From NCBI GenBank assembly GCA_948099385.1, contig CANUEZ040000113.1, positions 9,994,501 through 10,058,500 on the forward strand: a stretch of 64,000 nucleotides of DNA. The letters run 5' to 3'. This DNA is from Fasciola hepatica (lineage: Eukaryota > Platyhelminthes > Trematoda > Plagiorchiida > Fasciolidae). This document shows positions 1 to 10,220 of this stretch, in pieces. Made by a program: the position numbers and the translations under genes. Under the pieces are notes generated by a model. That model searched no databases, was not told where the DNA came from, and worked only from the letters and a program-made list of their open reading frames with translations. The stretch's first letter is position 1. Each line of letters starts with the position of its first letter.

Positions 1-224
1 GGTAAATCTTCCCAAGTTGCTTATACAGTCCAACGGAATTGCATTAACTTTACTGTGGATCTCAATGCAAATACATAATTAGTCTACGGTTTCTTTCGAT
101 GAGATATTCGCTAATAGAGACATGACATCAATGAGAATTATGCTTATTTTCTGCCACAAGGGTTTCGAACATGTTAATGAATTCCAGTGCATTCTTCAGG
201 GATATTATCTCCTGGTTTGTGTAA

Positions 225-330
225 ATGGGCCAGAAAATTTTCCACTTCATGATAAGGAAAGTTCCTCATATCCAGGATGGGTCTGAATGGGCAGCTTTGT
301 TTTGTATTACCGAGAGTCGATACAGTCTAG
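225..330 (+). CDS. Candidate first exon, unknown protein
   Basis: An ATG at 225 opens a frame of 35 codons plus one base. It ends at a strong donor, CTAG|GTAAGATC, at 330/331. An in-frame TAA lies just upstream of the ATG, so this would be a true start or the exon uses an acceptor further in. The peptide starts MGQKIFHFMIRKVP and has no motif I recognise. The outgoing phase is 1. I found no convincing partner exon nearby, so this remains an ab initio call. Confidence 0.22.
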
Positions 331-1333
331 GTAAGATCGCCTCAACTGGTCGGATTCTGTCAACGGATGGACCACTAATTATTTCACTTTGTTATCAGTT
401 GTTGATTGCTGAGCTTGGTGCTTCAGTGATAGCCGTGTCATCATTATTCAAGACGACACCATCGTTGCGCAATTGGAGGTTTCCGTCCATATTTGCTAGA
501 GCCATCATTGACCTCTGAAGCCACCTCGACCTTTCAGATTACTTGACTACATCAGGTACAAATATTGAAATACTGACTTCACACCTCTTGATACAAACTA
601 TAAAATTTAGTAATTTGACAGCTGGATTTTGTAGAGCCGTGCACATAAGAAAATTGACCTTTGACTATTTCGTGATTTTCCTGGTACGCCTGGTTCACTG
701 ATTCATCAGGTGGACAGTTTGAGTGATTTGTTCATGTGAGGAATTGTTCTGTGGTGATAGGTCGGTGGGGTTGAGTTTCAGTTAATTTGTTTCCCACTTT
801 TTGTGTTAGTGGAATTTATGGCTCATCAGGAGATTGTAAATGCTATTCAATTCAGTCTACTTCGTGACTGAATTTGCTTAGGAATGTCAAGGTTTCAAGA
901 AACCATTTACGTGTCTCATAAATGTTCAGTCCAGAAGATAAGCTAAATCCAGTTGAGACAAGTGTCTTCATTGATCCTGATGAACGGATAACTGAGAGAA
1001 ATGGACCATGTCTTCTTGTAGCTAGTGTAGGTTCACCCTGTCAGTGCGTGAAAGCTCACAGCCCCATTGCCCACAATAGTGTACCTCGTTTTACCATAAA
1101 CGACCGATGTTCACTTATTCCCACGTTGTTCCCCGAGTTATATATTGTGCGGTTATTGATCAGTAAATTTAAGCTTATTTGCGAAATTATTTTCACTCCT
1201 GTGAACTTATTCAGGTCATTCATTCAAAAGAGGTTTTGGTTACTGACGAAGAGCGACGAAGCTGTGATCAGCAGTTGCTTCCGCAGAATGAAGCAAAAAC
1301 ATGCAAAATCCTTTAAAAAACTGTGTGGTCTTT
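331..1333. other. No confident gene; one weak frame at 922-1212
   Basis: A frame that starts at an ATG at 922 (MFSPEDKLNPVETS...) runs to 1335. It has a possible donor ATTCAG|GTCATT at 1212 that would be phase-compatible with the exon starting at 1334. The middle of the frame is hydrophobic and unconvincing. I see no repeats or RNA genes here. Confidence 0.2.
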
Positions 1334-1588
1334 AGCTTCAATAGCAATGTCATACTTATTATCAGACTCAAGGGGAAACAGTTGATGGCTTTATTGGAAA
1401 GTATGAATTTGATTTTGAAGCCACATGAACCATTACCTGCCCGTTTTCTTTTCGTAACGACTGATGAAGATGCAGGCACAACCAGAACTTATCACTACTT
1501 TGGTCAAACAGAGAAAAACAAAAATGATGGTGACACATCCGCCATGTGTTTTTTCAATGAGCATTTATCGGGATGTTCCCGTGTCTAA
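1334..1588 (+). CDS. Candidate terminal exon, unknown protein
   Basis: The frame follows an acceptor (GGTCTTTAG|C at 1333/1334) and ends at TAA at 1586-1588. The peptide includes PHEPLPARFLFVTTDEDAG and a polar stretch TEKNKNDGDTS. It starts with one base of a split codon, which fits a donor at 1212 and would give a 121-nt intron. No domain is recognised. The call rests on codon appearance and splice phase only, so chance is a real alternative. Confidence 0.25.
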   Translation, partial: SFNSNVILIIRLKGKQLMALLESMNLILKPHEPLPARFLFVTTDEDAGTTRTYHYFGQTEKNKNDGDTSAMCFFNEHLSGCSRV

Positions 1589-3261
1589 ATACACGCATAT
1601 TTGTTTTATTCATGCAAATCCAAGTTGTCATAATCATACCCGGTTGGGAAATTTCAACAGATCCGAATTCGGTAATTATAGAGGAATCTGTTGTGTCTTT
1701 TTACCTAGAGTAACGTTGCGAAAACGTCCTATATCATCGTGTGCTGAGCTAGCACGCACATTATTTCGATGACATTCACGAGACAGGATTTCACATCCAC
1801 CAGAGAGAGAAAGTCTTATTTCGCTCAAAACACTTTTTTCTTACTTGATACTGTCCGAACCCGTAGAATATTCCCTGAAATTAATATGTTTGTGAATGCC
1901 TATGTTGATTATCCAATGTGTCCTTAACAAAACTATCGCTATAAAGCTAGTGTCTTACTACTGCATGAAACGAAAGCGAACTCGTGTCTCACTTTGATTT
2001 TCACTCCAGCGGTATCTGAATTAGATTTTGGGCAAAAAGGTTCAACTAGATCCATCTGGGATGTAGTTTTCATGCAAACGATATGAACGTGATCTAAGTT
2101 TACCGTGTTCTGGTTGACACACTAATGTTGACAAAGGTATGTGAAACAGGTCGATTTTATCTCGGTATATTCTGCTTCGGTTCTATTTCTACAGGGGTGA
2201 AAACGCCAGCCCTCTTCCTGATGCTGTTCTTTGTATTCACTCAGTACAGTAATCCGACTTGAGGAACAGATTATCAATGATAAGTGAATTCACATTTCCG
2301 AATTCCCAACTCAGTCCACTTGAAAGCGTTTCTTCTTCGTTTTCTCAAAATACGGTACTAGTACATAATGGATGTGAGTGAAGAAAGCCAGACACTTAAA
2401 CCACTTCGTGATCGGACCCTATCGGAACAAGCATTGATAGTAAATTTGTTTCTCACTTCGTTGTTTGCTGCAATACCATGGTGACGGCCTACGGTTATGT
2501 GAAACTTTCAATACTGGTGAAGTAGTATTTCTTTAATAAATTTATTGGGTTCAGTGGCAGCATTATCTAATTGAACCGTAAGATGCGTTCTGTACATCTT
2601 TCTGGAAATATCTGACTCCTAGTTATGAAGATGACTATTTTTACTTTCCATGCCTGTTGCCACCGCCTCGTCAGAACAATATATGCGAGTACACCAATCT
2701 CATTTTTCAGCAAAAAACAAAAATCACGTGACTTACTGACCTTAACCACGAATTCTAAGCAATCTGACTTTCATATATTTTTATTGTTTGAAAACTGTCT
2801 AGTCAAGCGCAAACGTGGACTCTCCAACTCAGTGAACCATTTTCAGCAACGGATTAGGGTTTGAAAACGAGTCTCCGCAAAAGTGCACTCACTCTTGACA
2901 CGTGCTAAACGTACGTACATGCGAACGCTTGTGTGATACGACAAATACGAGGGAGACTCAGTTTAGCTAAGGTTTCACTCCCAATTCATCCCTAATCGTA
3001 TATAGCGAGTGACCGCCATGCACCACTCACCGAGTATCCAAAAAAGGGAGACAATAGAGGATCTGCGACTTACTGTGTTTGTCACAACACTCACCATTGT
3101 AGTTAGAGTGGAAAACTGCGTGCAATATTGAAGACAAAATAAAGATAAACGATGAAAGCTACCCACATTTTTTTACTTATTTGATCTTTCTATCATGGGT
3201 AATGATTTCCCTTACTGCTATCATTACAGTGGCTTCAATGTGTATTTTCGTTGTTTCTCAG
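1589..3261. other. No gene recognised; one dispersed-repeat copy
   Basis: Around 2041-2110 lies a divergent copy of a sequence that recurs near 31811-31890 and 45864-45950, with a shared core near GATGTAGTTT and GATCTAAG. On the minus strand a strong polypyrimidine acceptor at 3116 is followed by two good donors, described in the findings. Nothing else is supported. Confidence 0.35.
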
Positions 3262-3457
3262 GTTTCGTGGAAAAAACTGCAAAATTTGCACGCCAAAACG
3301 GACTAACAGTCCAGATAAAACTTCATCCTTGTTTAATAAAACACACGCAAGAATTGGAGCTACAGTAGTTCTGTATGGTGATAACTTTGAAGGAAGCAGT
3401 CGCAACGTGGAACCGGTCAAATGGCGTGACTGGCTCAGAAAAAGATCGCAATGCAAG
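3262..3457 (+). CDS. Candidate internal exon, unknown protein
   Basis: The exon is bounded by a good acceptor (TTGTTTCTCAG|G) and a good donor (TGCAAG|GTGTGTG). It reads one base plus 65 codons, so incoming phase is 2 and outgoing phase is 0. The peptide is basic and polar. It starts FRGKNCKICTPKRTN and ends near WRDWLRKRSQCK, with a CxxC pair at the start and a tryptophan-rich basic end. The opposite strand is also open here, which weakens the coding evidence. I do not recognise a family. Confidence 0.33.
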
Positions 3458-3909
3458 GTGTGTGAACAGTCCGCAATGATCTCAGGGAATTAAATAGATG
3501 CTCTTGTTTGCCTACAACATAAGTCCGATATGAGGTCTCTTAAGGCTGTATCAGAATCAAGGTTGACGATTGGCAAACCTCTACGAAGGGCAATGTAATC
3601 CTTCGTTAATATACCAGAAAAAATGAGGGAAAGCCATGTAGAATTATGAAGAATATACATTGGTGAACTAAGAAAGAAATGACAAACTACATAGTACTGA
3701 ACTGTCGAAATCTACAAATCTGCAAGGATTACTTACGCGATTTTCCAACACTAACTTTTATGCCTGGAGGTTAATGGAAATTCTTTTGTAAAATTACTCC
3801 TGGGTATCACTCGTATCCGCAGGACAAGTGGAGTAAATAATGAAACTGTCCTCTATAAAACGCGATTGAAAAGTTTGAAAAGGCAGCCGTGATATTTGGC
3901 ACTTGTAAA

Positions 3910-4878
3910 TTACTTTTTTGTAATTTGGTCTTCCTGCCTCGTCTTCGACCCTGGTAAGGACATGACATAATCGCGAACAATTTCCATCCTTTCACCGGGA
4001 GGTGGCGTAGGTGACAGTAAAGGCCCAGATCCAAAACGGCAATTATAGTCGGACAACTCTTTGACGATTTCATCCTTGATTTCACTTATGCGTTTGGCAG
4101 CCTCGGCCTCCAGGTCTAATTGCTTAAGCTTCAACCTAGCCAGTCGCAGTTCACGTTGTAGCTTTGCTCTGGAGGTTGAGCCATTTGCTGACTGAGCCTC
4201 CTTGCGGTTTACTGAATAGGCCTCCATGCGGTTTACTAAATGAGCCTCCATGCGGTTTGCTGAATAAGCCTCCATGCGGTTAACTGAATGAGCCTCCGTG
4301 CGGTTTGCTGAATGAGCCTCCCAGCAGCTTGCTGGATGAGCCTCCATGCGGTTTGCTGAATGAGCCTCCGTGCGGTTTGCTGAATGAGCCTCCATGTGGT
4401 TTGCTGGATGAGCCTCCTTGCGGTTTACTGAATGAAGCACCATGCGGTTCGCTGAATGAGCCTCCATGCGGTTTGCTGAATAAGCCTCCATGCGGTTTAC
4501 TGAATGAGCCTCCCAGCAGCTTGCTGGATGAGCCTCCATGCGGTTTGCTGGATGAGCCTCCCTGCGATTTGCTGACTGAGCCTCCCAGTAGTGTTTCGGC
4601 AAACCAGGCAATTCATCATTAGAAGACTGCATACTGGACGCCATTGACTCCATTTCAGACAAATATTGGTTACTGGCTAACTGAGCCTCCCACCGGTTTG
4701 CTGAATGAGCCTCCATGCGATCTGCTGATTGAGCCTCCCAGCAGTTTTTCCACAACCGTGCTGCGCTACAGTTTCGCATGACTCCTTGCTGAGTGGACCG
4801 TTTATGACCGCGCTGTCCCGATTTTTCGGATAACTTTCTGTACTGTTGCCCTTGGTTGCTCACCTGGCTGTAAGTCAT
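3910..4878 (-). CDS. 322-codon frame with octapeptide repeats and a C-terminal coiled coil
   Basis: This is the longest open frame in the window, with ATG at 4878 and TAA at 3910-3912. Residues 1-46 are polar and basic. Residues 47-70 hold three octapeptides and residues 98-233 hold seventeen, with consensus M/W-E-A-H-S-A-N-R. A unique 27-residue segment (71-97) separates the two blocks. Residues 234-280 are strongly heptad-like (QRELRLARLKLKQLDLEAE region) and predict a coiled coil. The tail is proline-rich (SPTPPP) and ends in lysines. I see no signal peptide or membrane segment. A strong donor-like site (CAG|GTGAGC) lies five codons after the ATG, so the annotated start may belong to a spliced transcript. 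Coiled coils of this type occur in retrotransposon Gag proteins, but no zinc knuckle is present, so that origin is only a possibility. Real expression is unproven. Confidence 0.45.
   Translation of the reverse strand: MTYSQVSNQGQQYRKLSEKSGQRGHKRSTQQGVMRNCSAARLWKNCWEAQSADRMEAHSANRWEAQLASNQYLSEMESMASSMQSSNDELPGLPKHYWEAQSANRREAHPANRMEAHPASCWEAHSVNRMEAYSANRMEAHSANRMVLHSVNRKEAHPANHMEAHSANRTEAHSANRMEAHPASCWEAHSANRTEAHSVNRMEAYSANRMEAHLVNRMEAYSVNRKEAQSANGSTSRAKLQRELRLARLKLKQLDLEAEAAKRISEIKDEIVKELSDYNCRFGSGPLLSPTPPPGERMEIVRDYVMSLPGSKTRQEDQITKK
4180..4740. repeat. 24-bp minisatellite, 20 units in two blocks
   Basis: A 24-bp unit resembling GCCTCCATGCGGTTTGCTGA plus ATGA repeats 17 times from 4180 to 4587 and three times from 4669 to 4740. 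An 81-bp unique spacer lies between the blocks. Because the unit is a multiple of three, neither strand acquires frameshifts. The minus strand encodes the EAHSANR-type octapeptide and the plus strand encodes a CGLLNEPP-type octapeptide. Units differ by point changes and show a higher-order order (units 3-5 resemble units 11-14), which suggests segmental duplication within the array. Confidence 0.95.
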
Positions 4879-4899
4879 TGCATTTATGTATTTTTAAGT

Positions 4900-6424
4900 A
4901 TTGCATTGTTTAGAACCACGAAATTTCGATAAACACGGTTATACATTTGGAATTTGTTCTACTGCTCGTAGCCGTGTACAGCCCATATCGTGCGTAAAGC
5001 TAGTGAGACTAAGTTTTCTGCTATATTGAAAGGTCAAGTAATCGGGATAGTTTCTACAGCACTATTTACCAGAGGAACAAACTGCTCGTAAACTTTTCAG
5101 ATATGTGCCACATTTTCACGAAAAGCATCTAATAGGACTGCTGGAAGAGAGACCAACTCAAAACAATTTCATCAACATGCTTGATTAGTGATTTACACAA
5201 ATCGGAGTTCGGTTCTGAATTGTAATGGTCTATGCACTCTACTAAATCCGTTGTGGAACTTCGGGGTTTATGCGCCCAGCTGGTATTTGTCAGTGGGACT
5301 TTTGCCTGTGTTTTGAAGGTGCTGATTTATGAAACGAGCTTCAGCACCGACGAGGAAGGTACAATTGGGCGGAAGTTATTTGTTCCTACTTGGTCACACG
5401 ACCCTTGTAACATGTGAATAATTGAGGAAAGACGCCAGCAGTCACGAATGGAGTAGAATTCAACTGGATGATTGGTAACAGTAGTCACTTTCTCAGAGGG
5501 GATCCATCCCGTGTGTTGGGGATACTGAGTGTAGGCCGTCCGTTCCAGAAGCTTTGGTCAACTTGATGCACTAGAGGAGCCTGAATACTTCCCAGCTGGA
5601 AAAATTTCCAGTCTCTGAATTGTTGGCCTGATGAAAAAATGGGAGTGAGTCGTTCAAACAAGGAAATACCTGGGAATTCAGATGTTAACCACCCATGTCG
5701 TTAGAGGGCTTCTTTTCTCCCGACCACACATTCGTTTGATCCTCTGTCATCTGTCTTTGATGTTGTCGGAGTGGAGAAACTGTGGAGAGAATATGAATTT
5801 CAGACGTGTGATTATTTTATCCACCATGAAAATCTATTGCTTAGGCTTTACATTTTGTAGGCTAACTCTGTTTTTCTGCGCAACCATTTGAGACACTAGG
5901 AGAGCACTCTCCCTAGACAGAAAAAATCGTTTCAGTGGGACAGCAAAGGTTAAACATGTGGTTCATAACTTCGTGCGTATAGTATACTAGAAGGGAATGA
6001 GTAAAAGTGTTTTGTAACCAGGAAGCTTCCAGGAACAAGGAACGGTTCAAACAGGTGAAGGTTTCCTTTTGACACATTTCGGTGAGAAAAACGGATCTGC
6101 TTTGATTATAATTTGGACGAAGATATAATGAACCATGGCCACTGGTACTAAGGCTAGAAGTGAGTCCGACGGAAAATGGTTCCGGGTAATTATTGGGCAT
6201 AGAATCCAACTGTGAGTCACAGCGTGTCGGAAAACAACAATATCCTTGAGATGCAAAAAAGAGAATGGATAACTAGATGCACTAATAAAGTCACCCAATA
6301 TAATATCAAACTCACCATTTAGCAACGGTGCAAGAAAGTATAGGAATGATTCACAGTACGAGTTCTTTAGGCTTTGAGAGATTCTTGGAACATTCTAAAC
6401 ATTTGTGATAATATTTTGGTCAAA
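4900..6424. other. No supported gene
   Basis: A short ATG frame at 5232 (MHSTKSVVELRGLCAQLVFV...) with a possible donor at about 5357 looks like a signal-anchor peptide but has no partner. Minus-strand frames at 5913-6325 contain a GDF-like string that recalls a LINE endonuclease. The surrounding residues do not support that reading. Confidence 0.2.
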
Positions 6425-6682
6425 ATGGAAAATTTTCGACTACAGAATACAGATACACAGTCGATACCATTAAAGGGATGGGAAAACATGAGAATAGACC
6501 CGCTGTACAACTTGGTATTTGACAAACGTGTCAACACCACGGCCCATTTTCCTATTGAACTTGTCTATCATGACGGAAGCGCGGATAACTTCCCATTTCG
6601 ACTGCGGAATCATCCATGGACCCATTTAGCCTGGTTACCTGAAGGCATGCCACACACGAAGTTTGAAAGGAAAGATCTATAA
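6425..6682 (+). CDS. Candidate small ORF or terminal exon, 85 codons
   Basis: The frame runs from an ATG at 6425 to TAA at 6680-6682. An acceptor-like CTACAG lies just inside the frame, so it may be a last exon. The peptide is rich in aromatic residues and histidine (GWENMRIDPLYNLVF, HFPIELVYHDGSADN) and looks globular. No signal peptide or known motif is visible. Chance remains possible at this length. Confidence 0.25.
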   Translation: MENFRLQNTDTQSIPLKGWENMRIDPLYNLVFDKRVNTTAHFPIELVYHDGSADNFPFRLRNHPWTHLAWLPEGMPHTKFERKDL

Positions 6683-7899
6683 ACAGATAAGTTATGTTCG
6701 GAATCTTGTTGAACCGAGAGAGCATGCTGCTACACACAATGCTGATAACTCTCATATAACCCGTTGGAGTACGACTAACACCTACTTGCCACCCAGCATT
6801 TTGCGTACTCAGGCAGCCAAGCCAACTTGATGTTCGATGGATTCTTGGGTTTACTATGACAAGCAGCGTTATCTTTAGATAACAGTATATAATGGCCTTA
6901 AGAAATCATCTTCCGGTTGACATTAGACAGCCAACATTGGAACAAAGCAGAAGTCAACCATGAATTTCTGGAAAATCGTAATCGCATGACTAGATTCTAC
7001 TCTCTGTTCGGTGGAGACATCGTGGATTTCGAAACTACCCAACAAATAAGAGCAATAACTTCATTGTAATCAAGCTCCAGCGTAAGAGATTCATCAATCT
7101 TTCTTCGTATTTCATGGGTCCAGAAGCCCCTTCTCCTTTGAAATTCAATATTACCTCCAGCAGCTGTTTGTAAGACTACGCCTAATCAAGATCAACCGTG
7201 ACAAAATAAGACTATTCGGAAGTCAAATGACTGGACTGTGAAACAAAGTAGCTACGACAAACACGAAATCTTAAATCTTCCTAGTGGTTAACAGAGAACC
7301 GTCATGTAAATCAGCAGGTCACTGTGGTCTGGCAGCGATCGATACCTGTTTCTCTTCAATAGACACTGCAACCGATCTCGTGAATTTATTCGAAATGAAT
7401 TCAAGAAGTCTGAAGGATTTTGAGAAAACAAGAATTCTCATCTGTTTTCCCTCTGATCAAACGATATGACCAAGATTTTCTTCGTTATCCAAATTGCACA
7501 TGTTGATTTTCACCCCCGAAGCATCTTGTTTTGACACCATGTTTATAGAGGAACAAGGTAGAAATGCTTTTGATCACTTGCGGAAAGATTCCGAGCAAAT
7601 TTTCACTGGAAAACTTACCCCGTTCACCCGAACAATATTTTTTTCTCTCACATCCGCTCTCTGTCTTGGCTACCGATGCAGTAGCATCTTCTGGTTATGG
7701 TTACATCCTCTTCCATTCTAGCTGAAACAAAACTGACATTCAACAGATCTCGCTTGCATACCCTTGATACCAAAATCAAGCATTCGAAAGAAACTGATGT
7801 GCGTCCTCTGGAGTTAAAGATCAACCAGAAAATTGATTGTTAAACGCTAGATAATATAAGCTGTACTTTTACAGCCGGGTACATACATACGCGATCGAG

Positions 7900-8100
7900 A
7901 TGTCATCGAAAAACAACTTCATCCGCGACGTTCAGCATTTAAATCCCAGTGAGTTCATGAGACTCAAGAATCAGCCAAACCATGTCTTACAAGCTAGGTT
8001 GCGCAGTGTAAACCAACCAGATTACATCACAGTCAACCGTAGCAATATCACGGAACCTCATTTATCCCACTTTTTCCGCTTTATAACAAAAAAGGGATAA
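7900..8100 (+). CDS. Candidate 66-codon small protein or first exon
   Basis: The frame runs from an ATG at 7900 to TAA at 8098-8100. It starts MSSKNNFIRDVQHLNP and is polar and basic, with a low-leucine composition typical of intracellular peptides. A GTGAGT donor-like site lies in the frame near 7948, so only the first part may be exonic. No family is recognised. Confidence 0.25.
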   Translation: MSSKNNFIRDVQHLNPSEFMRLKNQPNHVLQARLRSVNQPDYITVNRSNITEPHLSHFFRFITKKG

Positions 8101-9260
8101 AAGATTCATTAGGATGGGAACGATTTGTATTAGAATTTCGACAAAACATCAGCCAATAGACCAGTGGTAACACGTCGGTCCGTTTCTGGTAAAGAGCACC
8201 GGGAGCCTGCATATTCCACCGTCTAGTAAATATGCGCCACTATCGGGGATTTTCGTTTCCTCGACTAATTTACAGTTCGCAATTAGAACCACTAGTTTCT
8301 CTCGAAGCGTCTCTGCTTAAGTGGTAATTATGAGGAGCGTTGAACTACTCTCTCCCAAGGTCGAATCCTGCAGACACCACCGGTTTTTGCCCCTAAACGG
8401 CCCATCAAAGAACCTGTTCACCAACGTATTGAAATATCTCAGAAGGCAAGGATCCTGTGAAAAAGTAGAATGGCAAAGCAGCACTGTGACGTACTCCATA
8501 ACTGTTGACAAAGAGTTCAGAATATTTGTGCACCCCCTTGGTTATCCATACCTTAAATGTCTACGAGTTTTTGTTCTTTCAAACTATCCTAACTCGACCT
8601 ACGTCCCTGATTGCATGCGACTAGTGTGCGAGATTGATGATACTTATGTTTGGCTGACTGTCCTTCGGACCTCACCATTCACGCACAAACCTCAGGTCCG
8701 TCAAACAAAACATCATTATTCACATACTACTAGCGAATAATGGCGCGATGTATATTTTTCTCACATAACAACTAAGTTTAATTGTGGGTACAATGGCCCA
8801 TCCTGTGGAAGCGACCTGATTTGATGGGAAGCATTCACTTGGAGTTAACGGAAAAGATACCGTGTCTCCATTCGAAGCTACTGGGCATTTCCTACTATCA
8901 TAGAGGACAACGGCTGAGCGGTCCAGAGGAAAGTCAACCAAAACAAACGTACCCTATATCAAACAAGTATTATGTCACTGCGGTAAATATGCTTATGTAA
9001 CCCTGGAAAAGTGGAACAAACTCTTCCGTAACTACTAATGATCAGCGTGGTCAAAAGTGTTATTGAACTTGTGATGGAATGTGATCTACAATGATTCAGT
9101 GCTCCCGATTAGGTTAACGAGAAACCACTCAATAAAGCTTCCTCCTCGATGTCCAAAAGAAAATCGAGTCAGTATTTCTGGTATCACTCTTACAGTTACC
9201 GGTTATAAATCAGATGAAATCAGAGAAATATTTACCGTCGCCATTGGCGTTTATTTGCAG
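8101..9260. other. Exon-like frames and weak tRNA-like sequence, unresolved
   Basis: An ATG frame at 8330-8740 (136 codons, ending HHYSHTTSE) is the longest plus-strand frame here, but its upstream end overlaps a sequence with poor A- and B-box resemblance (about 8305-8385). A second A-box-like stretch is at 8161-8190. Neither the coding nor the SINE interpretation is secure. Confidence 0.2.
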
Positions 9261-9403
9261 CTGGCTTCTCCACAGATAGAGCTTTACCGAAAATGGAAGA
9301 ATCGAAAGCGGGACAGAAAAGAACAAAGAATTCACACCTTGGACCGAATGGTTGAGAATAAGCTGCAGATACTCCATGATTCGCGGATGTCTGCTCTGGT
9401 CAG
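9261..9403 (+). CDS. Candidate internal exon, basic helical peptide
   Basis: A good acceptor (TTTATTTGCAG|C) and a good donor (GTCAG|GTTTCT) bound 47 codons plus two bases. The peptide is highly charged (ELYRKWKNRKRDRKEQRIH) and probably helical. The flanking frame is open from 9081 to 9488, so the splice boundaries are a choice, not a necessity. No family is recognised. Confidence 0.27.
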
Positions 9404-9532
9404 GTTTCTAATCATAAGTTTCTACAATGAATCAAATTCATTGTTGACAAATCGTCTTACACATATATTAGCCACTCAATGGTTTTAAATGTGTGTTGGT
9501 TGTAGCTCGGATGCTAGTTGCCATGATGTTGT

Positions 9533-10220
9533 GATCACTGAGCTTGGCGTTTAAATTGCAAGTCCTTCAGTACACTCGAAGTGACATCGTCAGTGCATGT
9601 GTGCTGTTCGAAGTGATCTGTATTTATGGGTTTGTCAATAATCCTAACCTTGAGCCTCGTAGACGAACTTGTACCCGAAGCTCGACGCTTGTTTTCTCCA
9701 CTTCATAGCCTTTTCTAGCTTCTTAGCTAATATTGATCGTTTCCTCTTCTGGCAACTGCTTACTCCTCGTTCAATAGCAGCTTTAATTTTCCCAATAATT
9801 TTACCGTCAAACATTCATTTATACAAGCACTTACTGCCATCAATAGATGTACGTACCTAATCAAACGTTCGCAAATCATTCAGCTCAAATTACTGAGTCT
9901 GAATTTCCCACACTTATACGTCTTCAGAACTGAATTAATTAAAATTCAAATACTAAAATGGAAAAAGCACAGAGCAAAAGCAGTCAAGCTCCTGAAACGG
10001 GACCCCAATCGTCAAAGGTCAAAGTCAAAGGTTAAGTAATTGGAGATCAAGTGGAGAAAACAAGCGTCGAGCTTTGGGCACAAGTTCGTCCACGAGGCTC
10101 AAGGTTAGGATTATTGACAAACCCATAAGTACAGATCACTACGAACAGCACACATGCACTGACGATGTCACTTCGAGTGTACTGAAAGGCTTGCAATTTA
10201 AACGCTAAGCTCAGGGATCA
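9533..10220. mobile_element. Fold-back element: 172-bp inverted arms, 344-bp spacer
   Basis: Positions 9533-9704 and 10049-10220 are reverse complements over 172 bp with about nine mismatches (roughly 95 percent) and no gaps. The homology stops abruptly at both ends. The spacer (9705-10048) has a tiny frame starting MEKAQSKSSQAPETG on the plus strand and no transposase. This is the structure of a MITE or fold-back element. It could also give a long hairpin RNA if transcribed. I could not define a target-site duplication with confidence. Confidence 0.85.

Noticed and set aside
4305..4622. Plus-strand 105-codon CGLLNEPP repeat protein
   Set aside because: It lacks an ATG and unique flanks. It is the reverse reading of the minisatellite, and the minus frame extends into non-repeat sequence.
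5913..6325. LINE endonuclease on the minus strand (FDIILGDF string)
   Set aside because: Only one short motif fits. The flanking residues do not follow the endonuclease order.
8305..8385. tRNA-derived SINE head on the plus strand
   Set aside because: The A-box is poor, the B-box lacks a base, and no cloverleaf can be drawn.
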